A stretch of 64,000 nt of DNA from Tolypothrix sp. NIES-4075 (GTDB taxonomy: Bacteria > Cyanobacteriota > Cyanobacteriia > Cyanobacteriales > Nostocaceae): assembly GCF_002218085.1 (NCBI RefSeq), contig NZ_BDUC01000013.1, positions 1,669 through 65,668 of the forward strand, given 5' to 3'. Of the stretch, positions 45,701 to 54,393 are shown one piece after another. Every line of letters begins with the position of its first letter. The first letter of the stretch is position 1. The notes under the pieces are model-generated. The model did no database searches and was not told where the DNA came from. It worked only from the letters and a program-made list of their open reading frames with translations. A program made the position numbers and the translations under genes.

Positions 45701-47002
45701 TTAATGTGCTGCTGTTACAATAGAATTGCTTATCTGAGAATCAACAGCATATTGAGAAAAAACTTTTTCATAGAAAGGCGTTTGTTTAAATAGTTGTTTA
45801 TAATGATAAGAATGATATTTAAATGGAATTTCTTCTCCTGTTTTTTTAATTACCGTGCCTTCTATTTGATAGTCTGGGTTTAGATTGTTATCACAAAGCC
45901 AACTACTACAAATGATTTCAATTTTATCTCCTTCGTATACTTGAATCCCTGGAGAGAAGACTGGAAGATATACAGGTAGCCAGCAATATTCATGTTCTAG
46001 TACATCGATAACTTCACCCTCTATAGTGTGTAGATTTAGCCAGACTACAAAACCATCTAATCTCGAATCTTTTAAAATGGTGAGATTGCCTTTATGACTA
46101 TATTCTGGTTCGACGATACCTGCAAAATTTAGGTCTTCAAAAATTGAGCTAGTGGAGATAATACTGGATTTAGAAAAATGTCTCAGACATAGCCTTAAGT
46201 CAAAGGGGTATCCAACTTGCTCAAATATTTTACGGGTATAATAAGCTGGAATTTCTGTAAAATGTGGATTTTGTAAAAACTCATTAGGTAAGGAAACACC
46301 GGCAATTTTATTAACGCTTCTTGACGGAATCATTACTCCATCTTCTTTTAAAAGTCTTCTGGCGTTATTTAAAATTACTGCCGCGCCTTCAACTCCTCCA
46401 ATAGATCCAACTATTTCTGAAACACAAACATCTGCTAACTCAGGTAAATTAACTTTGGTTGCATCTCCTAAAATTAGGGTTATCTTGTCTGATAAACCAA
46501 GTTTTTCTATACAAGCTTTTGCTGAGTTGTAAAACTTTTCGCTCATTTCAATTGCATAGACTTTACGTGCATTGGCTTCTGCACAAAATCTAGCTAAAAT
46601 AGCGTCTTTACCTGTTCCTATATCGACGACTACTTTATCTTTGACCAACCGATTAATAGCCACTTTGTAGCTGTCATTTCTTCGCTGGTCGTTAGTAAGA
46701 ACGTAGTACAAAAAATCGTCATAAACAAAAAATTCTGCTAATGATGGCCATAGCTCAATTTGACTAGGCTTTTCGCACTCTACATTTTTTTGAGGAACGA
46801 CATCATTGCCTAAAGTTTTGTCGCCGATCGCATCTTTTGCTTGTTTTATAAATGTAATTATTTCTATTTTCCGTTCCATCAATTCCTGTTTCAGATTTGA
46901 TGTCATTACTCCTTTGGGAGCGCGATAACGTAGTTGCTCATCTTCAATCCAGATTTTGATGCCTGAACTTTTGAGTGAAGCTAAAAATTCAACTGTTGTC
47001 AT
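45701..47002 (-). CDS. Stand-alone SAM methyltransferase with an N-terminal TubC docking domain (433 aa)
   Basis: Residues 1-50 are a TubC docking domain (IKIWIEDEQLRYRAPKGVM) almost the same as that of the next NRPS. Residues 75-400 are a PRMT-like class I methyltransferase: VVVDIGTGKDAILARF (SAM loop), VYAIEMS (acidic ribose binder), LGDATKVNLP, VSEIVGSIGGVEG (double-E-like loop) and DGVMIPSRS. No condensation, adenylation or carrier domain is present and the C-terminus lacks an acidic docking tail. It therefore probably binds the acidic tail of the Thr-loading NRPS in trans and methylates its bound intermediate. The substrate atom is unknown. It starts 1 nt after the upstream stop. Confidence 0.85.
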   Translation of the reverse strand: MTTVEFLASLKSSGIKIWIEDEQLRYRAPKGVMTSNLKQELMERKIEIITFIKQAKDAIGDKTLGNDVVPQKNVECEKPSQIELWPSLAEFFVYDDFLYYVLTNDQRRNDSYKVAINRLVKDKVVVDIGTGKDAILARFCAEANARKVYAIEMSEKFYNSAKACIEKLGLSDKITLILGDATKVNLPELADVCVSEIVGSIGGVEGAAVILNNARRLLKEDGVMIPSRSVNKIAGVSLPNEFLQNPHFTEIPAYYTRKIFEQVGYPFDLRLCLRHFSKSSIISTSSIFEDLNFAGIVEPEYSHKGNLTILKDSRLDGFVVWLNLHTIEGEVIDVLEHEYCWLPVYLPVFSPGIQVYEGDKIEIICSSWLCDNNLNPDYQIEGTVIKKTGEEIPFKYHSYHYKQLFKQTPFYEKVFSQYAVDSQISNSIVTAAH

Positions 47003-47003
47003 T

Positions 47004-50000
47004 TTATAAACTCCCCTCTTCGTATTCTTCTTCTGTTACAGTCATCAAAATCTCTTCATTTTCTCTGGCTATTCGCAGTACCTCAATGTTGTGAGCTAAC
47101 TCAGCTACAGTAGGAGATACAAATAAACGGTGCAAAGATAAATCGATATAAAAAGCAACGCGCAACCGAGAAATTACTTGCGCTCCCAAGAGGGAATTTC
47201 CTCCCAATTCAAAGAAGTTATCGTGAATCCCTACTTGATCTACTTTCAGCATCTCAGCCCAAATTTTGACTAATATTTCTTCTTCTGGGGTACGTGGGGC
47301 TACAAAACTTACCTCTATTCCCTCACGGGACTCTGGAACAGGTAAGGCACGTTTATCTACCTTACCGTTAGATGTCAGGGGTAAGGATTCCAGCAGCACA
47401 AAAGCACTGGGAATCATGTAACTTGGCAATTGGTCGGTAAGGAAACGACGTATTTCTGCGACGGTGAAAGATTGTTTTGTTTTCAATACCACGTAAGCAA
47501 CAAGACGTTTACTTCGACTCCGCTCAGTACAAGTATCCCCCGGTTCATCCTCTCGAACTAGCACCACAGTTTCCCAAACATCTGGGTGAGAAGCTAATAA
47601 TGCCTCAATTTCGCCTAACTCAATGCGGAAACCGCGTATTTTGACTTGATTGTCAATTCGTCCTAAATACTCTAAATCCCCATTGGGCAAATATCGCGCC
47701 AAATCCCCGGTTTTGTATAATTTTGACTGCCCAAATGGGTTAGAAATAAAGCGTTCTGCTGTCAGCCCCGGACGATGGAGATAACCGCGTGTTACACCTG
47801 CACCACCAACATACATCTCACCCGGAACACCAATTGGTACTGGTTGCTTATACTCATCCAGCACATACACCTGTAAGTCAGGAATTGGACGACCAATCAC
47901 ACTAGCGTTGTGATTCAAATCAGCTTTACTCAGTGGACGATAAGTGACGTGTACGGTGGTTTCTGTAATCCCGTACATATTCACTAATTGCGGTGTTGTG
48001 TCGCCATGTCGCTCAAACCAAGGTTGCAAGCTCTTGATTTCTAATGCTTCTCCACCGAAAATGACTAGGCGCAAGTTTAATTCCCCAGCAGTTACACCTG
48101 ACTGTTCTGCTTGAATTAATTGGCGGAATGCTGATGGTGTTTGGTTGAGAACTGTGACCTGTTGTTGAACTAATAACTTGTAAAATAATTCTGGCGATCG
48201 CGTCACTAAATAAGGTACTATTACCAGTCGTCCACCATACAATAATGCACCCCAAATTTCCCATACGGAAAAGTCAAATGCGTAAGAGTGAAACAGTGTC
48301 CACACATCATCGCAATTGAATTTATACCAAGCATCTGTGGCTGCAAACAGACGGACTACATTTGAATGGTTGACTAATGTGCCTTTGGGTTGACCTGTGG
48401 AACCAGAAGTGTAGATGACGTAGGCTAAATTATCAGTTGTAGAGTTAGTAACAGGATTATCTTTATTTTCTTGGGATATATCTTGCCAGTCTTTATCTAA
48501 GCAGACTACACGGGCGCTATGTTCTGGCAGACTAGTGAGCAATTTCTCTTGAGTCAACAGGACTGCAACCTGGGAATCATTGAGCATATATGCCAAACGG
48601 TCTTTCGGGTAGTCTGGATCAAGTGGTACATAAGCCCCGCCAGCTTTGAGTATGCCCAATAGTCCTACAATCATTTCTACTGAGCGTTCCACACACAAAC
48701 CCACCAGCACATCTGCGCCTACACCCAATGACTTCAGGTAGTGCGCCAAAGAGTTAGCACGAGTATTCAACTGTTGGTAAGTCAGTTGTTGATTGTCAAA
48801 GACGACGGCTACTGCATCGGGTGTGCGCTCAACTTGCTCCTCAAATAACTGATGGATGCACTTATCATTAGGATATTTGGTTTGAGTATTGTTCCATTCA
48901 ACTAATAACTGTTGTTGCTCTGGTTGTGTCAGCAGAGGTAATTGCGAAATTCGCTCCTCTGGGTTAGCAACAATTCCTTCTAGCAAAGTGACAAAATGCC
49001 CTATCATTCGGGTAATTGTCGCTTCCTCAAATAAGTCAGAGTTGTATTCTAAACTCCCACTCAGCCCTTGCTCAGTTTCCGTTATCAACAAAGTTAAATC
49101 AAACTTAGCTGTCTGTGTTTCTACCTCTAAGGGAGTTAGAGATAAACCAGGTAATTCCAATTTTCCCGGCGGCGTATTTAGCAACACGAACATTACCTGG
49201 AACAATGGAGAGTAGTTAAGGTTTCTTTCTGGTTGTAAAGCGTCTACTATTTGGTCAAATGGCACATCTTGGTGAGAGTATGCTTCCGTTGCTACTTGGC
49301 GTACTCTTTGCAGTAACTCCCAAAAGCTAGGATTGCCTGAAACGTCAGTACGTAACACCAAAATATTGACAAAAAAGCCGATCAGAGATTCTAGTTCGCT
49401 ACGGTTGCGGTTAGCTATGGGGGAACCGACAAGAATATCTTGTTGATTGCTGTAGCGCGATAGTAAGATGACAAAGCCAGTTAGCAAAGTCATGAATAAG
49501 GTTGCGCCTGACTGTTCACTCAGGCTTTTAAGTTGTTGAGTCAGATGCTCATCTAACCCAAAACGCTTGATACCACCACGATTTGTTTGTACAGGTGGGC
49601 GAACTCGGTCGGTTGGAAGTTCCAGCAGGGGAGGCGCGTCTGCTAATTGTTGCTTCCAGTAGTTCAGTTGAGAGTCCATGACTTGACCTTGCAACCACTG
49701 TCTTTGCCAAACAGCAAAGTCTGCGTACTGGATGGGCAGTTGGGGCAATGGAGAGGGCTTATCAGTAGAAAAAGCTGTGTACAAGGTTGTCAATTCGCGC
49801 CACAAAATACCTTCAGACCAACCATCAAAAGCGATATGGTGGACACTCAGGAGTAGCACATATTCCCGATCGCCCAGCTGCACTAAGGAAGACCGTAACA
49901 GCGATCCTTGCTCTAAATCAAAGGGTTGTTGAACTTCTTTTTTGACTAGTTGTAAAACTTGAGTTTCTCTTTCTTTTTCAGGAAGTTCTTGAAGATTTAC

Positions 50001-50369
50001 TATAGGTAAAGTTAATTTGAGGCTGGGAGCAATTACCTGAACAGGCTTATTTTGGTCAGCTGAAAACGTAGTCCGCAATGCTTCATGGCGTTGAATAATT
50101 TCATTGAGACTACGTTCTAATGCCCAAATATTTAGTGAACCCTGAAGCCGAAAAGCAAAAGAAACATTATAAGTAGAGCTATCTTGCTGTAACTGATAAA
50201 GGAACCATAACCTTTCTTGCGAAAAAGACAAAGGTAGGTGTTCATTCCGAGCTACAGATACTAAAGCTGGAGCTTGATTTTGTACTTCGAGAATGCTGGC
50301 GATCGCTTGCCAGATATCTTTTCCTGAATTGTTTGGTTCTAATAAATTTCTTTCAGCAGAGTAGCTCAT
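47004..50369 (-). CDS. NRPS, one module: C-A(Thr)-PCP
   Basis: A 1121-residue first elongation module. C at about 40-480 (LPLSFSQERLWFL, HHIAFDGWS), A at about 510-1000 (YTSGSTGQPKGT, YGITETTVH, GEMYVGGAGV), PCP at about 1020-1090 (ELGGNSLL). The pocket code read by hand is DFWNIGMVHK, the Thr code. There is no N-terminal docking domain, in keeping with a free ACP delivering the starter. The acidic end (MTVTEEEYEEGSL) suits a TubC domain of a partner, and both the following methyltransferase and the following NRPS carry one. A mini-repeat adds eight residues in DEPGDTCTERSRSKRLV. The A domain is nearly identical to the last A domain of the 4039-aa NRPS. Confidence 0.95.
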   Translation of the reverse strand: MSYSAERNLLEPNNSGKDIWQAIASILEVQNQAPALVSVARNEHLPLSFSQERLWFLYQLQQDSSTYNVSFAFRLQGSLNIWALERSLNEIIQRHEALRTTFSADQNKPVQVIAPSLKLTLPIVNLQELPEKERETQVLQLVKKEVQQPFDLEQGSLLRSSLVQLGDREYVLLLSVHHIAFDGWSEGILWRELTTLYTAFSTDKPSPLPQLPIQYADFAVWQRQWLQGQVMDSQLNYWKQQLADAPPLLELPTDRVRPPVQTNRGGIKRFGLDEHLTQQLKSLSEQSGATLFMTLLTGFVILLSRYSNQQDILVGSPIANRNRSELESLIGFFVNILVLRTDVSGNPSFWELLQRVRQVATEAYSHQDVPFDQIVDALQPERNLNYSPLFQVMFVLLNTPPGKLELPGLSLTPLEVETQTAKFDLTLLITETEQGLSGSLEYNSDLFEEATITRMIGHFVTLLEGIVANPEERISQLPLLTQPEQQQLLVEWNNTQTKYPNDKCIHQLFEEQVERTPDAVAVVFDNQQLTYQQLNTRANSLAHYLKSLGVGADVLVGLCVERSVEMIVGLLGILKAGGAYVPLDPDYPKDRLAYMLNDSQVAVLLTQEKLLTSLPEHSARVVCLDKDWQDISQENKDNPVTNSTTDNLAYVIYTSGSTGQPKGTLVNHSNVVRLFAATDAWYKFNCDDVWTLFHSYAFDFSVWEIWGALLYGGRLVIVPYLVTRSPELFYKLLVQQQVTVLNQTPSAFRQLIQAEQSGVTAGELNLRLVIFGGEALEIKSLQPWFERHGDTTPQLVNMYGITETTVHVTYRPLSKADLNHNASVIGRPIPDLQVYVLDEYKQPVPIGVPGEMYVGGAGVTRGYLHRPGLTAERFISNPFGQSKLYKTGDLARYLPNGDLEYLGRIDNQVKIRGFRIELGEIEALLASHPDVWETVVLVREDEPGDTCTERSRSKRLVAYVVLKTKQSFTVAEIRRFLTDQLPSYMIPSAFVLLESLPLTSNGKVDKRALPVPESREGIEVSFVAPRTPEEEILVKIWAEMLKVDQVGIHDNFFELGGNSLLGAQVISRLRVAFYIDLSLHRLFVSPTVAELAHNIEVLRIARENEEILMTVTEEEYEEGSL
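47511..47534. repeat. TACTGAGC-type mini-repeat inside the Thr A domain
   Basis: Exactly 24 nt, ACTTCGACTCCGCTCAGTAC plus AAGT, encode TCTERSRS between EDEPGD and KRLVAYVV. The paralogous A domain at 22.9 kb has EDEPEDKRLVAYVV with no insertion, so the boundary is sharp. Confidence 0.8.
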
Positions 50370-50422
50370 TGTAGTCTTTTTGCTTCAGGTTTTTAGCGAT
50401 ATGCAGGAGTTTCTCAAAATTA

Positions 50423-50674
50423 TTAACTTTGCTTTTGATTAATTAGCTTGACAATAGTTGCTACGCTTTGAAAATTTTCTGCATTCATATCAGTAGTAGC
50501 AAATTTAATCCCAAAAGCATTTTGGAGTTTCAAAACAAGCGTCATGGCATTGACAGAATCCAGCCCAATGCTAAAAAGATTGCTAGTATCTGAGAAATCT
50601 TCACTATTAATATTTGGTAATAGACTTGAGACAATATTTTTGGTTTTTTGTTCAATTAAATCAATGCTCTTCAT
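50423..50674 (-). CDS. Free-standing acyl carrier protein (83 aa)
   Basis: A small acidic carrier protein with the phosphopantetheine site IGLDSVNAMTL (Ser near residue 38). It overlaps the stop of the acyl-AMP ligase gene by 4 nt (ATGA), implying translational coupling. It lies 53 nt before the first NRPS. The obvious role is to carry the starter acyl group made by the ligase and present it to the first C domain. Confidence 0.9.
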   Translation of the reverse strand: MKSIDLIEQKTKNIVSSLLPNINSEDFSDTSNLFSIGLDSVNAMTLVLKLQNAFGIKFATTDMNAENFQSVATIVKLINQKQS

Positions 50675-52212
50675 GAATTTATAGTTTTTGATAAATCATC
50701 AATTAAGTTTTTTCTTAAGACCTTGCCTAATGGACTTTTGGGAATTTCGTCACGAAATTCGATAAGTTTCGGTAATTTAAAATCAGCTAATTTGCTTTTA
50801 CAGTAAAATAAAATGTCTCTTTCGTCACAATTATCTTGATTTTCAGGGACGATAACTGCCTTAATAATTTCTCCTGCATACAAGCCTTTGATACCAACAA
50901 CAACAGCTTCTTTAACTTGATGGTGAGTTATCAATATATTTTCTATTTCTAACGGATCGACTTTGTGACCTCCTGTATCAATGAAAATTTGCTTTCTCCC
51001 AGTAATATAAATACGTCCGTCTTCATCTTTTTTGCCTAAATCATCAGTTAAAAACGACCCGTTTTTAAATACCTGTTGATTTAATTCTGGTTTATTACTA
51101 TATCCTTGAGTCAGTGCTTCACTTTTGATGACTATCTCACCAACAGTTCCAGTTGGAAGTTCTTTACCTGCATCATCAATGATTTTAATGTCGATATTTT
51201 TTAAAGGACATCCTACAGAATTGTAGGTATTTTTTATATTTTCGTCTAAATTAATTGCAACAGAACCAGCTTCTGTACAACCATAAAGCTGTCTCACAGG
51301 GATGCCAAATCTTTGGAGGAATTTATCAAAAATCTCTTTAGATAAAAAGTTACCAGCAGAAAAGCATAGTCTGAGTGTGGATACATCAACCTGTCTGTCA
51401 TCTGGTGTTTCTGCTAGGGTATTAAAAATATAAGAAACAGCAGGTAAGATAGTAATCTTTTCTTTTTCTATGAGTTCTAATACTCGTAAAATTCTAAAAA
51501 CAAATGGCACTTCAATGGCTTTACCTTGATGTAGAGATGGCTCTAAAATTACCAAAGTTGCACCATTACAAGTTGCTGCTAGTAAGCAATTTCCTAAGCC
51601 ATGTGCATGATAAAGTGGCACTACACATAAAATATTATCTGCTAGAGATATATTAGTAGTTTCAGTAAAGTTTTTAATTTCGTGATATAAATTATTTTGA
51701 GTTCTACAAACTCTCTTAGGTCTGCCTGTAGAACCAGAAGAATATTGATAAAGTACATCACCTGTAAAAGTAGAGGTACTTTCTGTAATTGTTGAGTTAT
51801 CTAATTCTTTGGTATGTAGAGCAGTATCATCAAGGACAATTAATTCTATTTTTTTGTCTATTTTTGAAAGTATTTTACGAGTAATTTCTGCCCCATCACT
51901 ATTAGTAACAATTGCCCTAGCATTGCTATCGATAATGTAGTATTTAATTTCATTATCTTTGAGAAGTGGATTGATTGGCAAAGCTATAGCATTTAATTTA
52001 GCAGTCGCGTAAAAGGCGATCGCGAATTCTGGACTGTTGGGTAAAATTAAGGCTATGCAGTCCCCTTGAGCAATACCAATTTTGCTTAAGTCGATACTTA
52101 AATGTGTGATATGAGTATACAGTTCTTGATAGGTTATTCTCAATTTATCGTAGGCGATCGCAGTTTTATGAGGGTATTTTTTGGCAATTTCGACAAAGCT
52201 TTGTTCTAACAT
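50671..52212 (-). CDS. Acyl/aryl-AMP ligase (ANL superfamily) for starter loading
   Basis: A 513-residue adenylating enzyme. Motifs are YQYSSGSTGRPKRV (ATP loop), YGCTEAGSVAINL (A5), GRIYITGRKQIFI (A8 hinge) and KSPLGKVLRK (catalytic Lys). There is no carrier or condensation domain. It is placed between a chorismate lyase-like gene and an overlapping ACP gene. The simplest reading is activation of 4-hydroxybenzoate, or another benzoate, and transfer to that ACP. Acetyl- or fatty-acid specificity cannot be excluded from sequence alone. The Lys of the A10 motif is present, so it should be active. Confidence 0.87.
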   Translation of the reverse strand: MLEQSFVEIAKKYPHKTAIAYDKLRITYQELYTHITHLSIDLSKIGIAQGDCIALILPNSPEFAIAFYATAKLNAIALPINPLLKDNEIKYYIIDSNARAIVTNSDGAEITRKILSKIDKKIELIVLDDTALHTKELDNSTITESTSTFTGDVLYQYSSGSTGRPKRVCRTQNNLYHEIKNFTETTNISLADNILCVVPLYHAHGLGNCLLAATCNGATLVILEPSLHQGKAIEVPFVFRILRVLELIEKEKITILPAVSYIFNTLAETPDDRQVDVSTLRLCFSAGNFLSKEIFDKFLQRFGIPVRQLYGCTEAGSVAINLDENIKNTYNSVGCPLKNIDIKIIDDAGKELPTGTVGEIVIKSEALTQGYSNKPELNQQVFKNGSFLTDDLGKKDEDGRIYITGRKQIFIDTGGHKVDPLEIENILITHHQVKEAVVVGIKGLYAGEIIKAVIVPENQDNCDERDILFYCKSKLADFKLPKLIEFRDEIPKSPLGKVLRKNLIDDLSKTINS

Positions 52213-52266
52213 TTTCGTTCGTCCCTCAATTTTAAAACTATCCAGGCTTAAACCAATCCTCTTTAT

Positions 52267-52821
52267 TTAGAAAATAAATCGTTCATTATCTTTAATAAAA
52301 TAGCTTTCTGGAAACTTTTCTGTAATCATCATTATCGCTTGTCCCTTAGAAAAAACTCGATAAGTTCGAGAAAGCATTCTATCTTCTTTTGAGATATTAA
52401 AATAATGAAATAATTCTTCAGATGTTTCTATACCTGAATCAATTATTTCTTTAAAAGTTTCAAGTTTATGCTCTAACCAGAGCCTACCTATTGGTTCCTG
52501 CGATTCAATTAGTCTAGACTTGAATCTACTATCTAGTCTTTCAGGTATAATTATAGATTCAGCATAAATAAAATTATTTAAACTAATTTTGCCGCGTAAT
52601 AAAACTTTTCTATTAATTATTTGAGTATTTACTTCTAAATCTAAAGCAGGAATAGGTTTTGCAATTTCAATGAATTCTTCTGATAATTTAACTAATTGAA
52701 TTTTTTCTAATAGATAAGCTTCTAAAATTTCTGTCAGTGTTCCATCAGTCGTGAGTAAAATCCTTTGAAAATAACTTAAATTACGCGGTTCAATATATTT
52801 GGATGGTAAGATTTTTTGCAT
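52267..52821 (-). CDS. Chorismate pyruvate-lyase family protein (184 aa)
   Basis: Members split chorismate to pyruvate and 4-hydroxybenzoate. Typical features are FQRILLTTDGTLTEILEAY, NRKVLLRG, YAESIIIPERLD and PIGRLWLEHKLETFKEI, matching the UbiC-like DUF98 group seen in cyanobacteria. The ATG at 52819-52821 begins MQKILPSKYIEPRNLS. It is the first gene of the NRPS/PKS operon, 54 nt ahead of the ligase. It therefore probably supplies the aromatic starter. A 3-hydroxybenzoate-forming activity is a possible alternative. Confidence 0.8.
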   Translation of the reverse strand: MQKILPSKYIEPRNLSYFQRILLTTDGTLTEILEAYLLEKIQLVKLSEEFIEIAKPIPALDLEVNTQIINRKVLLRGKISLNNFIYAESIIIPERLDSRFKSRLIESQEPIGRLWLEHKLETFKEIIDSGIETSEELFHYFNISKEDRMLSRTYRVFSKGQAIMMITEKFPESYFIKDNERFIF

Positions 52822-53140
52822 TTTTTCATTTATAGTTTATGTAAATATTATGTTAGCAGGAATTTATATAAAACTTGTATATTTACTTGTAGCATCGATG
52901 CTGATATCAAATTGCAATCAAATGTAGTATTTTTTACCCTGATTTTCTTGCTTCCCCTGCTTGCAAAAACTAATATTTTTGAATGCAACTCTGTAGGAGT
53001 CATGCAGGCTAAACCAGGTATTAATCACTTGCAAAAGGTTTTATGCTTGCGTTTAGTCTGAAGGTTTTATTAACAATTTATTAATTTTCTCCAAATATAC
53101 AACAAAAAAATGATCTCACTTTTCTCACTAAAACGCAATA

Positions 53141-53219
53141 ACAGTTAAGACATTTAAGAAAATAGTTAAAACATTTAATTTTGACAGTTAAGAAAGTTAA
53201 GAAATTTAAGAAATTTAAG
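53141..53219. repeat. Tandem 9-nt repeats upstream of the NRPS operon
   Basis: About eight units vary around ACAGTTAAG and AAATTTAAG, including ACAGTTAAG, AAAGTTAAG and AAATTTAAG. They lie 320-400 nt upstream of the chorismate lyase gene. The type is shared with the array upstream of mdnA. Confidence 0.55.
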
Positions 53220-54393
53220 CCGACACTGCCGAGTGGACTCACCAGCAAACTTGTAGGACTTACGCACTGAAGTCTGAAACCGAGATTCCCCTTAGTCCTT
53301 TAAGAGAGGAACTTCTAAAGCCACACCACTGAAGGAGTTGGAAAACCGCAAGGGCGTAGTGGCTCCCCTTTTTAAGGGGTTTGGGGGATCTCAATGTGTA
53401 AGTTCTGATCTGGTAGTTTGTCTAGTGGTAGTGATGAGTCTGTCGCCCTTAAGATTCAATGAGGGATATGCTGAAAAACTCAGTTGATGGTCTTTCTCAG
53501 GCATGGGTAAAAGTTGGTAAATATTGGCAAGTAACTTATAACCCAGATTCCGCACTTCAACTTGAAGTACAGAGAGATTACAGTTAAAATCAAAGCAAAA
53601 AATCAGGATGATTAAGACCATTGTACTGAACGAACCTACAGTTCAATGGCAAGTTGTGAAACATTAAAATTACTTTTAAATTGACTAAGAATAGTGGTGA
53701 TTGATGTGAGCTTACCATGAGTACTTTCTTCGCTCCCGCAAAATATGAAACAAGCATATTTTTCCGATCTTCCTCAAAGCCATACTGTATAACGGTTTTA
53801 AAATTTACTTGTTAAGAGAGGTTAGAATTTTTATTATTTTTAGTTCAAAATACAACTTACTTACTTTTTTATTAACTGTCTTAACTTTCCTTGACTTTTA
53901 GTTTTAGCTAAGAGAAGATAAACTTGCAAATGATATAGCGATCGCTCTCTAGTTATCTAAAAACACATAATTTTATCCAAAAAATTTCCTTTTTCGATAG
54001 AATAATTTAATCGTTATTTATCTCTACATATCTTTTGTAAAAAATGATTAACTATGTTAACTAGAGATAAATTGAGTGAGCAATTATGTGTTGAATCGCT
54101 AAAAATCTCAACTTGAATATATCAAAGCTAAATTAATAACTCATGAAGAAGGGGTAAGTACTGTAATTAATAAAAATTAACAGTATCATAAAAATGGAAA
54201 ATTAGCTACTTTCTCAAAGGGATAAAACAGGGCAAGTGCTGTTAGAGAATGTAAGTAAATATAAAACAGGTGAAATTTAAATAACAGTAACAAAAATGTA
54301 AATCATAATTAAATAGTATGAAGTTAATATATATGGTTAATACTATTGTTTCTAAAAGTATAAACATCCTCATTTATAATGATTGACTTGATT
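53220..54393. other. Long intergenic region with dispersed repeats
   Basis: No gene is supported. It holds the repeat word GTAGGACTTACGCA (about 53254-53267), a common cyanobacterial intergenic repeat with GTAGTGGCTCCCC and AAGGGGTTTGGGGGATCTCA (53358-53396), and another copy of the 9-nt array on the opposite strand (TTAACTGTC, TTAACTTTC at 53872-53890). The last 350 bases are AT-rich and should hold the promoter of the AAA-like gene. Confidence 0.5.

Noticed and set aside
21588..50369. Assignment to a known cyanobacterial peptide (cyanopeptolin, anabaenopeptin, nostopeptolide types)
   Set aside because: Starter cassette, single PKS position and A-domain order do not fit any of these as I know them; no database search was possible.
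53141..53219. Tandem array considered as a CRISPR array
   Set aside because: Unit is only 9 nt without spacers; no cas genes in the window.
53391..53621. Minus-strand ORF of 76 codons in the intergenic region
   Set aside because: Composed of intergenic repeat DNA, no ribosome site and low-complexity start.
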